A DNA stretch of 64,000 nucleotides from Pseudactinotalea terrae (GTDB lineage Bacteria > Actinomycetota > Actinomycetes > Actinomycetales > Beutenbergiaceae). Where the stretch lies: positions 62,001-126,000 of the forward strand of contig NZ_WNXZ01000004.1 in NCBI RefSeq assembly GCF_009733845.1. The letters run 5' to 3'. Shown here piece by piece: positions 17,154 to 24,648 of the stretch. The notes beneath the pieces were generated by a model that did no database searches, had not been told where the DNA came from, and saw only the letters and a program-made list of their open reading frames with translations. Position 1 is the first letter of the stretch, and each line of letters starts with the position of its first letter. The position numbers were made by a program, and so were the translations under genes.

Positions 17154-17193
17154 GGCCGCAGCGGTGCTTCTCGATTCCTGACCGCTTGCGGCC
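17154..17193 (-). terminator. Hairpin downstream of the PPOX-like gene
   Basis: GGCCGCAGCGGT (17154-17165) pairs with ACCGCTTGCGGCC (17181-17193) with a single bulged base. It lies 4 bp after the stop of the leftward PPOX-like gene. Confidence 0.6.
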
Positions 17194-17197
17194 AGGC

Positions 17198-17686
17198 TCA
17201 GATCGCCGCGTCCTCCGCAGCGTAGGAGAGCACGCGCGAGGCGTCCACACGGATCCAGGCGGTGACCCAGTCACCGCCGTAGGAGCCCAGGATGTGCGTC
17301 GGTGTCTCGTCGAGTCCCAGCGTGGTGGCCGGGCCTTCGACGAGCACCGCGATGTGCTGCTCGTCCTCGGCCTCGGGCACCACGAGCGTGAGCCACGGCT
17401 GGTGCGCCACGTTCCGTGCCCGGACCGTCTTGGTCATCGTCGGAAGCCAGAACGTGGTCCCGTGGCGGACGAATGCCGACATCGACGCGTGCGGCCGCCC
17501 GTCGGGCCGGGCCGATCCGATGACGGCGTAGCTGCGCCGGTCGAGGTACGCCTCGAGCTGCTCGGGGGTGAGTCGGCGCTCGGGCGGGTAGGACGTGTGC
17601 GTCGTCGGCCGCGCGCCGGCGAACGAGAGGTCCTGCAGCTCGCCGATCGTCATCGCCGGAGTGTCGACGTGCGTCGTGGAGTCCAT
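17198..17686 (-). CDS. Pyridoxamine-5'-phosphate-oxidase-like (split-barrel FMN) protein
   Basis: 162 residues from ATG 17686 (GTG 17695 is an alternative). LTPEQLEAYLDRRSYAVIGSARPDGRPHAS is the typical entry to the split beta-barrel, followed by the FWLPTMTKTVRARNV strand and TLVVPEAEDEQHIAVLVEGPA. Family members bind FMN or F420, or heme. The real substrate cannot be read. It is divergent from the metal importer. Confidence 0.8.
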   Translation of the reverse strand: MDSTTHVDTPAMTIGELQDLSFAGARPTTHTSYPPERRLTPEQLEAYLDRRSYAVIGSARPDGRPHASMSAFVRHGTTFWLPTMTKTVRARNVAHQPWLTLVVPEAEDEQHIAVLVEGPATTLGLDETPTHILGSYGGDWVTAWIRVDASRVLSYAAEDAAI

Positions 17687-17764
17687 GGGCCACACGTTAC
17701 GGGTCGCGAGTGCGACGGCACGGAGCGCTCCTTGTGCCGGCCGTGCTCACCAACTACGGTAGGC

Positions 17765-17780
17765 CGAACTTTATAGTTCG
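17765..17780. promoter_or_regulatory. DtxR/MntR-type operator before the metal importer
   Basis: CGAACTTTATAGTTCG has perfect 6-bp arms (CGAACT/AGTTCG) around TTAT. It contains a -10-like TATAGT (17772-17777) and lies 16 bp before the importer's start codon. The half-site ATAGTTyG recurs before the DtxR-family gene (GATAGTTTGCGG on the minus strand near 20980-20992). Confidence 0.7.
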
Positions 17781-17796
17781 ATCAATCGGAGGGCAG

Positions 17797-18702
17797 ATGC
17801 GTCGGACGTGCGCGGTAGCCGTGGCGCTGGTGCTGCTCGCGCTCGCGGGGTGCTCGAACCTGCCCGACGGCGATGATCCCCGCCCCGTGGTGCTCACCAC
17901 CTTCACCGTGCTCGCGGACGTCGCACGCAATGTCGCCGGGGACCGGCTGCGGGTGGAGTCGATCACCAAGGTCGGTGCCGAGATCCACGGCTACGAGCCG
18001 ACGCCGCGCGACGTGGGCAACGCCTCCGACGCCGACCTCATCCTCGACAACGGGCTCGGCCTCGAGGCCTGGTTCGAACGGTTCGTGGCGGAGACCGATG
18101 TGCCGCACGTGGTCCTTACCGAGGACGTCGAGGTCATCGACATCACCGGCGACGCCTACGCCGGCCACCCCAACCCGCACGCGTGGATGAGCCCGCTCAA
18201 CGTCATCCTCTACGTCGACGCCATGGTCGATGCCTTCAGCGACCTCGACCCCGAGGGAGCGGACACGTACGCGGCGAACGGAGCGGCGTACCAGGACGAG
18301 CTCCGCGCGATCCACGACGATCTGATCGCCGCACTCGGCGCGGTCCCGCAGGACCAGCGCGTGCTCGTCACCTGTGAGGGCGCCTTCTCCTACCTGGCGC
18401 GTGACGCCGGCCTGACCGAGGCCTACATCTGGCCCGTCAACGCCGAGCAGCAGGCCACGCCGCAGCAGATCACCGCCACGATCGAGACCGTCAGCAGCCG
18501 CGACGTGCCCGCCGTCTTCTGCGAGTCGACCGTCAACGACGGCCCGATGCAGCAGGTCGTCGAGGCGACCGGCACGGACTTCGGCGGCATCCTCTACGTC
18601 GACTCCCTCTCCGAGCCCGACGGCCCGGTGCCCACCTACCTCGACCTGCTCCGGTACGACGTCGACCTGATCGTCGCCGGGCTCACCGGGGGCGCGCCGT
18701 GA
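17797..18702 (+). CDS. Metal (Mn/Zn/Fe-type) ABC transporter substrate-binding lipoprotein
   Basis: 301 residues from ATG 17797 after GGAGGGCAG. Upstream in-frame codons would push the signal peptide inward. The signal MRRTCAVAVALVLLALAGC ends in a lipobox. This is cluster A-I (ZnuA/PsaA/TroA) fold. Metal-binding residues are visible in EIHGYEPTPRD (His), HPNPHAWMSP (His), CEGAFSYLARD (Glu) and ESTVNDGP (Asp). The His-rich loop typical of ZnuA is absent, which favours Mn or Fe over Zn. It heads a three-gene operon with 4-bp overlaps. Confidence 0.9.
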   Translation: MRRTCAVAVALVLLALAGCSNLPDGDDPRPVVLTTFTVLADVARNVAGDRLRVESITKVGAEIHGYEPTPRDVGNASDADLILDNGLGLEAWFERFVAETDVPHVVLTEDVEVIDITGDAYAGHPNPHAWMSPLNVILYVDAMVDAFSDLDPEGADTYAANGAAYQDELRAIHDDLIAALGAVPQDQRVLVTCEGAFSYLARDAGLTEAYIWPVNAEQQATPQQITATIETVSSRDVPAVFCESTVNDGPMQQVVEATGTDFGGILYVDSLSEPDGPVPTYLDLLRYDVDLIVAGLTGGAP

Positions 18703-19436
18703 GCGCCTCGGTCGAGGTCAGCGGCGTCACCGTGCACCACGGCGAGGTGCTCGCCCTCGATCGCGTGGACCTCACCCTGCACGCCGGCCGCGTGACCGGC
18801 CTCATCGGCATGAACGGCTCCGGCAAGTCCACGCTCGTCAAGACGATCACGGGGCTGCTGCGACCCGATTCCGGGTCGGTGATGGTCGACGGCGGGTCCC
18901 CGGCTCGTGCGCGCAGCCGTGGCCTGATCGGGTACGTCCCTCAGAGCGAGGACGTCGACAGGAACTTCCCGCTCTCGGTGCGCGACGTCGTCATGACCGG
19001 CCGGTACGGCCACATGGGACCAACCCGACGGGCCCGCCCGGCCGACAGGGCCGCCGTCGACCATGCCCTGGAGCGAACCGAGCTGACCGAGCTGGTGAAC
19101 CGCCCGATCGGGCAGCTCTCGGGTGGCCAGCGCAAGCGGGCGTTCGTGGCGCGCGGGATCGCGCAGGAGGCCACGATCCTGCTGCTGGACGAGCCGTTCG
19201 CCGGCGTCGACAAGCGGTCGGAGGCCACGATCACGCGGCTGCTGCGCCAGCTCGCCGCCGATGGCGCCACTGTGCTGGTGTGCACGCACGACCTGCACGC
19301 GCTGCCCTCGCTCGCCGACGATGCCGCGCTGCTGATGCGCCGCGTGCTCGTGCGCGGCGAGCCGGCCGAGGTGCTGCGCCCGGAGAACCTCGCGCTCGCG
19401 TTCGGGCTCGACTCGTGGCAGGAGCAGGACCGATGA
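18699..19436 (+). CDS. Metal ABC transporter ATP-binding protein
   Basis: 245 residues from GTG 18699. Walker A is GMNGSGKSTLVK at residues ~40-51, the Q-loop is YVPQSED, the signature is LSGGQRKRAFVARG, Walker B is ILLLDEPFAGVD and the switch His is in VCTHDLH. It powers the metal importer. The start overlaps the binding-protein gene by 4 bp and the end overlaps the permease start by 4 bp. Confidence 0.93.
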   Translation: MSASVEVSGVTVHHGEVLALDRVDLTLHAGRVTGLIGMNGSGKSTLVKTITGLLRPDSGSVMVDGGSPARARSRGLIGYVPQSEDVDRNFPLSVRDVVMTGRYGHMGPTRRARPADRAAVDHALERTELTELVNRPIGQLSGGQRKRAFVARGIAQEATILLLDEPFAGVDKRSEATITRLLRQLAADGATVLVCTHDLHALPSLADDAALLMRRVLVRGEPAEVLRPENLALAFGLDSWQEQDR

Positions 19437-20311
19437 ACCTGCTCGAGCTGCTGACCGAACCGCTCAGCTACGAGTTCATGCTGCGGGCGCTCGCGACGAC
19501 GGCGATCGCCTCGGTCGTGTGCGGCGTCCTCTCGTGCTGGCTGGTGCTGATCGGGTGGTCGCTGATGGGGGACGCGGTGTCCCACTCGGTGCTCCCCGGG
19601 ATCGTGATCGCGCACATCCTCGGGCTGCCGCTGGCGATCGGTGCGGCCGTGTTCGGCTTCCTCGCGGTCGGTCTGATCGGTCTCGTCCGAAGCACCAGCC
19701 GCGTGAAGGAGGACGCCGCGATCGGCACCGTCTTCACCACCTTGTTCGCGCTCGGGCTGGTGCTGGTGTCGGTCACGCCCAGTCAGACCGATCTCAACCA
19801 CGTGCTGTTCGGGAACCTGCTCGGGGTCTCGCGCAGCGACCTGGTCGGCGTGCTGGTGCTCGGCGTCGCGGTGCTGGCCGTGCTGGTCCTCAAGCGGCGT
19901 GACCTCACGCTCTACGCGTTCGACCCCGGCCACGCGCACACGATCGGGCTCAGCCCCGCGTTCCTCGGCGGGCTGCTGCTGGGGCTGCTGGCCCTCACCG
20001 CCGTGGTCGCGCTGCAGGCCGTGGGGGTCGTGCTGGTGGTCGCGATGCTGGTGATCCCGGGCGCGACCGCCTACCTGCTGACCGACCGGTTCTCCTCGAT
20101 GCTCGTGATCGCCCCGGCGCTCGCGCTGCTGTGCGGCGTGCTCGGTGTGTACGGCAGCTACTACCTCGACACCTCGACGGGTCCGATGGTGGTGCTCGCG
20201 CAGGGTGCGCTGTTCGCGCTCGTGTACCTGTTCAGCCCGCGCCGGGGCCTGATCGGGACGCGGCTCAGCGCTCGCCGTCGGAGGCGCCGCCTGGCCGCCC
20301 GACCGGCGTGA
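19433..20311 (+). CDS. Metal ABC transporter permease (ABC-3 family)
   Basis: 292 residues from ATG 19433. About eight membrane segments are visible (VVCGVLSCWLVLIGWSLMGD, then the characteristic DAVSHSVLPGIVIAHILG and KEDAAIGTVFTTLFALGLVL). The family imports Mn, Zn or Fe. The last 47 bp overlap, on the opposite strand, the end of the DtxR-family gene. The C-terminal tail is very basic (SARRRRRRLAARPA). Confidence 0.9.
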   Translation: MNLLELLTEPLSYEFMLRALATTAIASVVCGVLSCWLVLIGWSLMGDAVSHSVLPGIVIAHILGLPLAIGAAVFGFLAVGLIGLVRSTSRVKEDAAIGTVFTTLFALGLVLVSVTPSQTDLNHVLFGNLLGVSRSDLVGVLVLGVAVLAVLVLKRRDLTLYAFDPGHAHTIGLSPAFLGGLLLGLLALTAVVALQAVGVVLVVAMLVIPGATAYLLTDRFSSMLVIAPALALLCGVLGVYGSYYLDTSTGPMVVLAQGALFALVYLFSPRRGLIGTRLSARRRRRRLAARPA

Positions 20312-20972
20312 CCCACACGGCGTCCGTGGCACTCTGTCCGAGCGCCACCGGCTCCGCCCCGCCGTCGACCACGACCTCGACCGACCCCGAGAACGGGGCA
20401 CCCGCCCGGACCGCGAGGCCCACGCCCACGCCGATGCCACGGTCGGCGAAGAACCGCAGCAGGTCGGGGTCGTCGTCGGAGATCCGCTCGGCCGTCACCG
20501 AGGTGCCCGGCTCGATCGCGGTGAGCTGCACGGCGTCGGGTCGGGCCACGGTGCCGTCGGCGTGCGGGATGGGGTCGCCGTGCGGGTCCCGGGTGGGGTG
20601 CCCGAGGTGCTCGTCGATGCGGTCGATCATGAGGTCGGAGACCGCGTGCTCGAGGGTTTCGGCCTCGTCGTGCACCTGGTCCCAGCGGTAGTTGAGCACC
20701 TGCACGAGGAACGTCTCGATCAGCCGGTGCCGGCGCACCATCGCGACCGCGTGCGTGCGCCCCGCGGCCGTGAGCGTGACCGAGCCGTACCGGGTGTGCT
20801 CGACCAGCCCCTGCTCGCCGAGCTTGCGGATGGCGTCCGATGCCGTCGAGAGCGCCACGCCGGCCTTCGCGGCCAAGGCCGTGGCGGTGATCGGTTCGTC
20901 CGACCACTCCTGCAGACCCCAGATCGCCTTCAGGTAGTTCTGGGTGCTCACGGAGAGCTCGGAGACCGACAT
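20265..20972 (-). CDS. DtxR/MntR-family metal-dependent repressor
   Basis: 235 residues from ATG 20972; a longer frame to 21071 lacks family similarity. The N-terminal winged helix covers residues ~8-70 (TQNYLKAIWGLQEWSDEPIT, STASDAIRKLGEQGLVEH). A dimerisation and metal-binding domain follows (HRLIETFLVQVLNYRWDQVHDEAETLEH, with the usual Cys/Glu/His ligands region), then a C-terminal SH3/FeoA-like part. It probably binds the palindrome before the metal importer when Mn or Fe is plentiful. Confidence 0.88.
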   Translation of the reverse strand: MSVSELSVSTQNYLKAIWGLQEWSDEPITATALAAKAGVALSTASDAIRKLGEQGLVEHTRYGSVTLTAAGRTHAVAMVRRHRLIETFLVQVLNYRWDQVHDEAETLEHAVSDLMIDRIDEHLGHPTRDPHGDPIPHADGTVARPDAVQLTAIEPGTSVTAERISDDDPDLLRFFADRGIGVGVGLAVRAGAPFSGSVEVVVDGGAEPVALGQSATDAVWVTPVGRPGGASDGER

Positions 20973-21061
20973 GTCCCGCAAACTATCAACGCTCGACGGC
21001 GCGACTCGCCCGGGTTGTTCTCCCCTGGTGTGACGCGCGCTCGTTGGGCAGGGTGGGGGCC

Positions 21062-21379
21062 ATGAAGTCACGCCTCCTCGCCGTTCCTGCCCTGGCGCTC
21101 GCCGCCGTCTCGCTGACCGCCTGCGGCGGCGCCACCTCGTACTCCTCGCAGTGCGCGAACAACGTCTGCACCGTCTCGCTCAGCGGTGCGGGCGCCGAGG
21201 CCGAGATCCTTAACGACAGCATCACCGTCGAGCTGATCAGCTCCGCCGAGGGCACGGCCGAGTTCGCCGTCGACGGCACCTCCGCGACCTGCGCCGAGGG
21301 CGACGAGCAAGAGGTCGCCGGCTACCACGTCGTCTGCACCGAGGTCCCCGAGGACAAGCTGACCGTCGAGATCAGCTGA
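21062..21379 (+). CDS. Small hypothetical lipoprotein
   Basis: 105 residues from ATG 21062. The signal MKSRLLAVPALALAAVSLTAC ends in the lipobox LTAC. The mature part (CGGATSYSSQCANNVCTVSLSG..) has four further cysteines, of which Cys-x4-Cys (QCANNVC) and one in SATCAEG could form disulfides. No family recognised; it looks like a small beta-rich cell-surface protein. It is monocistronic and ends 20 bp before a very long hairpin. Confidence 0.7.
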   Translation: MKSRLLAVPALALAAVSLTACGGATSYSSQCANNVCTVSLSGAGAEAEILNDSITVELISSAEGTAEFAVDGTSATCAEGDEQEVAGYHVVCTEVPEDKLTVEIS

Positions 21380-21399
21380 CCTGGTCGGGCCGATCGTCA

Positions 21400-21446
21400 C
21401 TAGCGTGTCCTCCGCACGTGGCTGGCACGTGCGGAGGACACGCTAG
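21400..21446. terminator. 21-bp perfect hairpin between convergent genes
   Basis: CTAGCGTGTCCTCCGCACGT plus G (21400-21420) pairs perfectly with 21426-21446 around the loop GCTGG. It serves the rightward lipoprotein gene. The stop codon of the leftward esterase gene (21443-21445) lies inside its right arm. Confidence 0.85.
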
Positions 21447-23848
21447 CGACCAGCTGCGTGCGTTCGAGCGGATCGCATCGCGAGTCCCGCGATGACGAGG
21501 CCGAAGGCCACGAGCAGCGCCGTGATCGGGAGCGCAGCGCCGAGGGCGGGGAGCGCACCGGTGCCGCCTCCGGTCCCTGTCCCGGTACCGCCGCCCGATC
21601 CTGCGGGCGGCACCACGGCGCCGGGGGTGTCCGTGCCCGGACCATCCGTCCCGGGTGTACCTGTGCCGGGATCCGTGGATCCGTCGTCCGGGCCGGGGAC
21701 CTCGAACGGCAGCACGCTGATGAACACGTCGCCGCTGCCTGCGTTCGTGGTACCCGTCGGGGCGCCGTAGGTCAGCCCGGTGACCCACAACGAGCCGGGC
21801 GCGGCGAACAGGTTCGGGTCGTCCCACTCGTCGGCACCGTCGCGCTCGAGGGAGCCGAGCTGGGTGGCGGCGCCGACGGAGCCGTCCGGTCCGACCGGCA
21901 ACGCGAACACGTCGACGCCGCCGATCTGGGTGCCGATCGCCCCGTAGCTGGTGCCGACCACCATGACCGAGCCGTCCGCACCGAGCACACCCGCGAACCC
22001 GCGGTCGTCGGTGGAGGTGCCGGTCTGGGTGGTCCACAGCGTCTCGCCGTCGGGCGACATCGCCAGCACGAGCACGTCGTGATCGCCGAGCGCCGCGGCG
22101 CCCAGCGCGGCCCGGGTGTGCCCGATCGCGACCACGGATCCGTCGGTGCGGGTCACCAGACCCCAGACCTGGTCGGTCTCCGCGGTGCCGATCTGCTGCA
22201 GCCACACGAGCGACCCGTCGGCGGCCAGCCGTGCGACGTAGGCGTCGAGCCCGCCCGCAGCGGTCGCGCCCGGCATCGCGGCGCCGGCAGCGCCGCCCAG
22301 GTAGACGCCACCGTCGGGTGCGAGCGAGACCGCCTGCCCCTTGTCCTCGCCGGTGCCGCCGAGCTGGGTGGACGAGGCCACCGCGCCGTCGGCTGCGACG
22401 TGCACGAGCAGCGCGTCCTTGTCGCCGGCGCTCGGAGCGGCCACCGAGCCGCTCGTGTACCCGGCCGCCCACGCGCCGCCGGCGCCGTCGGAGGTCACCG
22501 CGTAGAACCGGTCGGCGGCCGCGCCGTCGCCCAGCTGGGTGGTCCAGCTCAGCGAGCCGTCGGCAGCGATCGCCGCGACGAACGCGTCGTCGGAGGCCCC
22601 GCTCGGGTGGGCGCCGTCGAGATCGCCGCGCGTGTACCCGGCGACCAGCACGCCGCCGTCGGCACCCGCGACCACGCCGTAGGCGCGGTCGTTCGCCGCG
22701 GTCGCCAGCGAGGTCGACCACAGCACGGTGCCGCCGGCGTCCCGCCGCTGCACGACCACGTCCAGCCCCCCGAGGTGCGGGATCTCTCCGAACGCATCGG
22801 CGACGTTGAGGGCCACGACGCTGCCGCCGTCGGCCATCGGCAGCACGCCGCCGGCGCGGTCGTCGCCGGCGCTGCCGAGCAGCTCGCCCTCCCACTCGGG
22901 CACGGGCGAGGTGCGCAGTCGCGCAGCGATGTCGACGATGCCCTCGGCGAAGCCCGCATCCCAGACGTCCCAGTCATGACCGCCGTCGAGCACCCGCAGC
23001 TCTGCGGTCACGCCCGCGGCGCGGCGCGCGGCGGTGTAGAGCATGTGCGCCTCCATGTCGAGGTCGTGGAGTGCGTCCGCGGGGTCGGGGTTGGGCCACT
23101 CGTCGTCGCCCACGGCGATGAACATGTGCACCGGCAGCGTCGGGTCGAGGTCGGCGAGCGCCGTCGGGTAGGCGAGCTCGGTGTAGCGGGCCTCGTCGAA
23201 CAGGGCGTCGCCCACCCCGTAGGCACCGTAGTCGCGCGTGGAGGAGTCGGCCGGCGGCTGCGGCACGTACACGGCAGGGCTCAGGATCAGCCCGGCAGAG
23301 AACAGGTCCTGGTGGCCGAGCAGCATCTGGACCGCTCCCGCGCCGCCCATCGAGTAGCCGCCCACGGCACGCGCCTCGCGCGTCGAGACGGTGCGGTACG
23401 TGGCGTCGACGTGGTCGACCAGATCCTGCGTCAGCGCGGTCTCCACCTGCTCCCCGGGGCCGCTGGCGGCGCTGCCCGTGTAGCTGGAGTCGGTGTACCA
23501 GCTGCCGCGGTCGTTCCACGGCGCGTCGGGCATCACCACGATCATCGGCGGGATGTCGCCGTCGCTGATGAGGGTGTCCAGCGTGGCGGAGACGTGCTGC
23601 CAGGCGGCCATCGTGTCGCCGCGCCCGTGCAGCAGGTAGAGCGAGGGGTAGTCCACCTCGGAGTCCTCGTACCCGGGCGGGAGGTAGATCGCGTAGTCGA
23701 TCTGCCCGACGGCGTCCGAGGGCGCCTGCGCGGTGCTCACCTCTCCCGTCGCTGCCTGGGCGGGGGCGGCGGCCACGAGCGCGAGCCCGAGGATGCCGAT
23801 CGCGGCGGCGGCGGTCGCCCGCAGCAGGCCGTGTGCGTGCCGAATCAT
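21443..23848 (-). CDS. Secreted esterase fused to beta-propeller-type repeats, membrane-anchored C-terminus
   Basis: 801 residues from ATG 23848. A Sec signal peptide (MIRHAHGLLRATAAAAIGIL..) ends at APAQA-AT. Residues ~45-310 are an esterase-D-like alpha/beta hydrolase: YPSLYLLHGRGD (oxyanion region), nucleophile elbow GGYSMGGAG, catalytic His in LDGGHDWDVWD. Residues ~320-730 are ~60-residue repeats with AGYTRGDLDG- and YAVTSDGAGGAWAAGYTSG-like units (SBBP/delta-60 type). A Gly/Thr-rich linker and LPALGAALPITALLVAFGLV plus a basic tail end the protein, resembling a wall/membrane anchor with LPxxG rather than a clean LPxTG. A palindrome lies upstream. Extension to 24490 crosses repeats and is not coding. 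Confidence 0.78.
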   Translation of the reverse strand: MIRHAHGLLRATAAAAIGILGLALVAAAPAQAATGEVSTAQAPSDAVGQIDYAIYLPPGYEDSEVDYPSLYLLHGRGDTMAAWQHVSATLDTLISDGDIPPMIVVMPDAPWNDRGSWYTDSSYTGSAASGPGEQVETALTQDLVDHVDATYRTVSTREARAVGGYSMGGAGAVQMLLGHQDLFSAGLILSPAVYVPQPPADSSTRDYGAYGVGDALFDEARYTELAYPTALADLDPTLPVHMFIAVGDDEWPNPDPADALHDLDMEAHMLYTAARRAAGVTAELRVLDGGHDWDVWDAGFAEGIVDIAARLRTSPVPEWEGELLGSAGDDRAGGVLPMADGGSVVALNVADAFGEIPHLGGLDVVVQRRDAGGTVLWSTSLATAANDRAYGVVAGADGGVLVAGYTRGDLDGAHPSGASDDAFVAAIAADGSLSWTTQLGDGAAADRFYAVTSDGAGGAWAAGYTSGSVAAPSAGDKDALLVHVAADGAVASSTQLGGTGEDKGQAVSLAPDGGVYLGGAAGAAMPGATAAGGLDAYVARLAADGSLVWLQQIGTAETDQVWGLVTRTDGSVVAIGHTRAALGAAALGDHDVLVLAMSPDGETLWTTQTGTSTDDRGFAGVLGADGSVMVVGTSYGAIGTQIGGVDVFALPVGPDGSVGAATQLGSLERDGADEWDDPNLFAAPGSLWVTGLTYGAPTGTTNAGSGDVFISVLPFEVPGPDDGSTDPGTGTPGTDGPGTDTPGAVVPPAGSGGGTGTGTGGGTGALPALGAALPITALLVAFGLVIAGLAMRSARTHAAGR

Positions 23849-23868
23849 GTCGCTCCTCGTCGAACGAA

Positions 23869-23884
23869 TTGGAAACGTTTCCAA
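23869..23884. promoter_or_regulatory. LacI-type operator before the esterase
   Basis: TTGGAAACGTTTCCAA is a perfect 16-bp palindrome with the central CG typical of LacI-family sites, 20 bp upstream of the esterase start codon. The LacI-family gene at 27553 is a candidate binder; this is inference. Confidence 0.65.
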
Positions 23885-23958
23885 CCTGAGTCTGTCGGCG
23901 AGTCTAGCCCCTCGGGAGCGCGAGCGCGCCGCACTGGCCCAGTCCGCCCGCCCGCCCG

Positions 23959-24048
23959 CCGTTCCGCAGGTCCGCCCGCCGAGTTCGTCGCAGACCGCCG
24001 AGGTCGCTGGGAGCACCCACCGAACTCGACGGTCAGGAACGAACTCGG
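23959..24048. repeat. 90-bp direct repeat, copy 1
   Basis: Identical over 90 bp to 24254-24343, as checked by eye. It begins CCGTTCCGCAGGTCCG. From its internal CCGAGTTCGT onward it ends in the reverse complement ACGAACTCGG, so each copy can fold as a ~70-nt element with 10-bp perfect terminal arms. It lies in the 506-bp gap between the esterase and the small leader ORF. Confidence 0.9.
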
Positions 24049-24253
24049 CGCGCTGGCTCGCCCGACGAGCAGCCGCGGCTCGGCCTGCAGCGAGGTGTGT
24101 ACCCGCGGCGGGATCGACGCTCGCGGCGCTGGCGTTGCGGAAGTGACATCCGGGCGGGTTCGGCCACGTGTGTGCCCGGTAGGTGTTGCGGACGTGACTG
24201 CACGGGCGGTCGTGCAACGGGGAGCTGGGCGTGAGCCGACGCGATGTCTCGGA

Positions 24254-24343
24254 CCGTTCCGCAGGTCCGCCCGCCGAGTTCGTCGCAGACCGCCGAGGTC
24301 GCTGGGAGCACCCACCGAACTCGACGGTCAGGAACGAACTCGG
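24254..24343. repeat. 90-bp direct repeat, copy 2
   Basis: Exact copy of 23959-24048. The 205-bp spacer between copies holds no gene. It contains two imperfect GTTGCGGAmGTGAC units about 55 bp apart (near 24133 and 24185) and nothing else that I recognise. Copy 2 ends 11 bp from the stop codon of the 46-residue leader ORF. Confidence 0.9.
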
Positions 24344-24354
24344 TGGGGAGCGCG

Positions 24355-24495
24355 TCAGTCGGTCGTGAGGCTCTGCTCGGAGACGAGGCCGGTGGAGTCC
24401 TGAGCGGGGGCGACGACGAAGGCGACCGCGAGGCCGACGACGGCGAGGGCGGTGGCGACGGTCAGCCTGAGGAGGCCGCGTGCGTACCAAACCAT
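24355..24495 (-). CDS. 46-aa leader-like membrane peptide, apparent remnant of a duplicated signal peptide
   Basis: ATG 24495 has AGGAG 7 nt upstream on the minus strand. The product starts MVWYARGLLRLTVATALAVV, continues GLAVAFVVAPAQDSTGLVSE and ends QSLTTD. It aligns with the esterase N-terminus (MIRHAHGLLRATAAAA..APAQAATGEVS) at most positions, including GLLR, APAQ and TG-VS. A stop follows 46 codons in, and no mature domain remains. It could be a truncated paralogue left by a local duplication or a real small membrane peptide. It was found by reading the strand directly. Confidence 0.6.
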   Translation of the reverse strand: MVWYARGLLRLTVATALAVVGLAVAFVVAPAQDSTGLVSEQSLTTD

Positions 24496-24613
24496 GCTGC
24501 TGCTCCTGGCGTGGCCGTGGAAGAAGCGGCCGTCGATGAACGAGGGATGACGAGTTTACGGCTCCTGGTCACGTTCTGTTCATCTCTCGGACACCTGCGT
24601 GATCCACCCCACT

Positions 24614-24629
24614 ATTCTAACGCTAGAAT
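24614..24629 (+). promoter_or_regulatory. LacI-type operator before the sulfatase
   Basis: ATTCTAACGCTAGAAT has perfect 6-bp arms around ACGC with a central CG step, and sits 19 bp before the sulfatase start codon. TATTCT (24613-24618) could be the -10 box. The downstream LacI-family gene is the natural candidate regulator. Confidence 0.6.
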
Positions 24630-24648
24630 TTCTGGCACACTGGGGCCC

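Noticed and set aside
17181-17193. Fourth LacI operator (ACCGCTTGCGG)
   Set aside because: It matches only part of the HexNAc operator and is explained by the terminator stem 17154-17193.
23849-24490. N-terminal extension of the esterase to a 1015-aa protein
   Set aside because: It crosses the 90-bp repeats and is Arg/Pro-rich. A proper Sec signal peptide begins at ATG 23848.
24244-24648. N-terminal extension of the sulfatase
   Set aside because: It passes through repeat copy 2 and antisense to the leader ORF. The sulfatase fold begins at GTG 24649, just after the palindrome.
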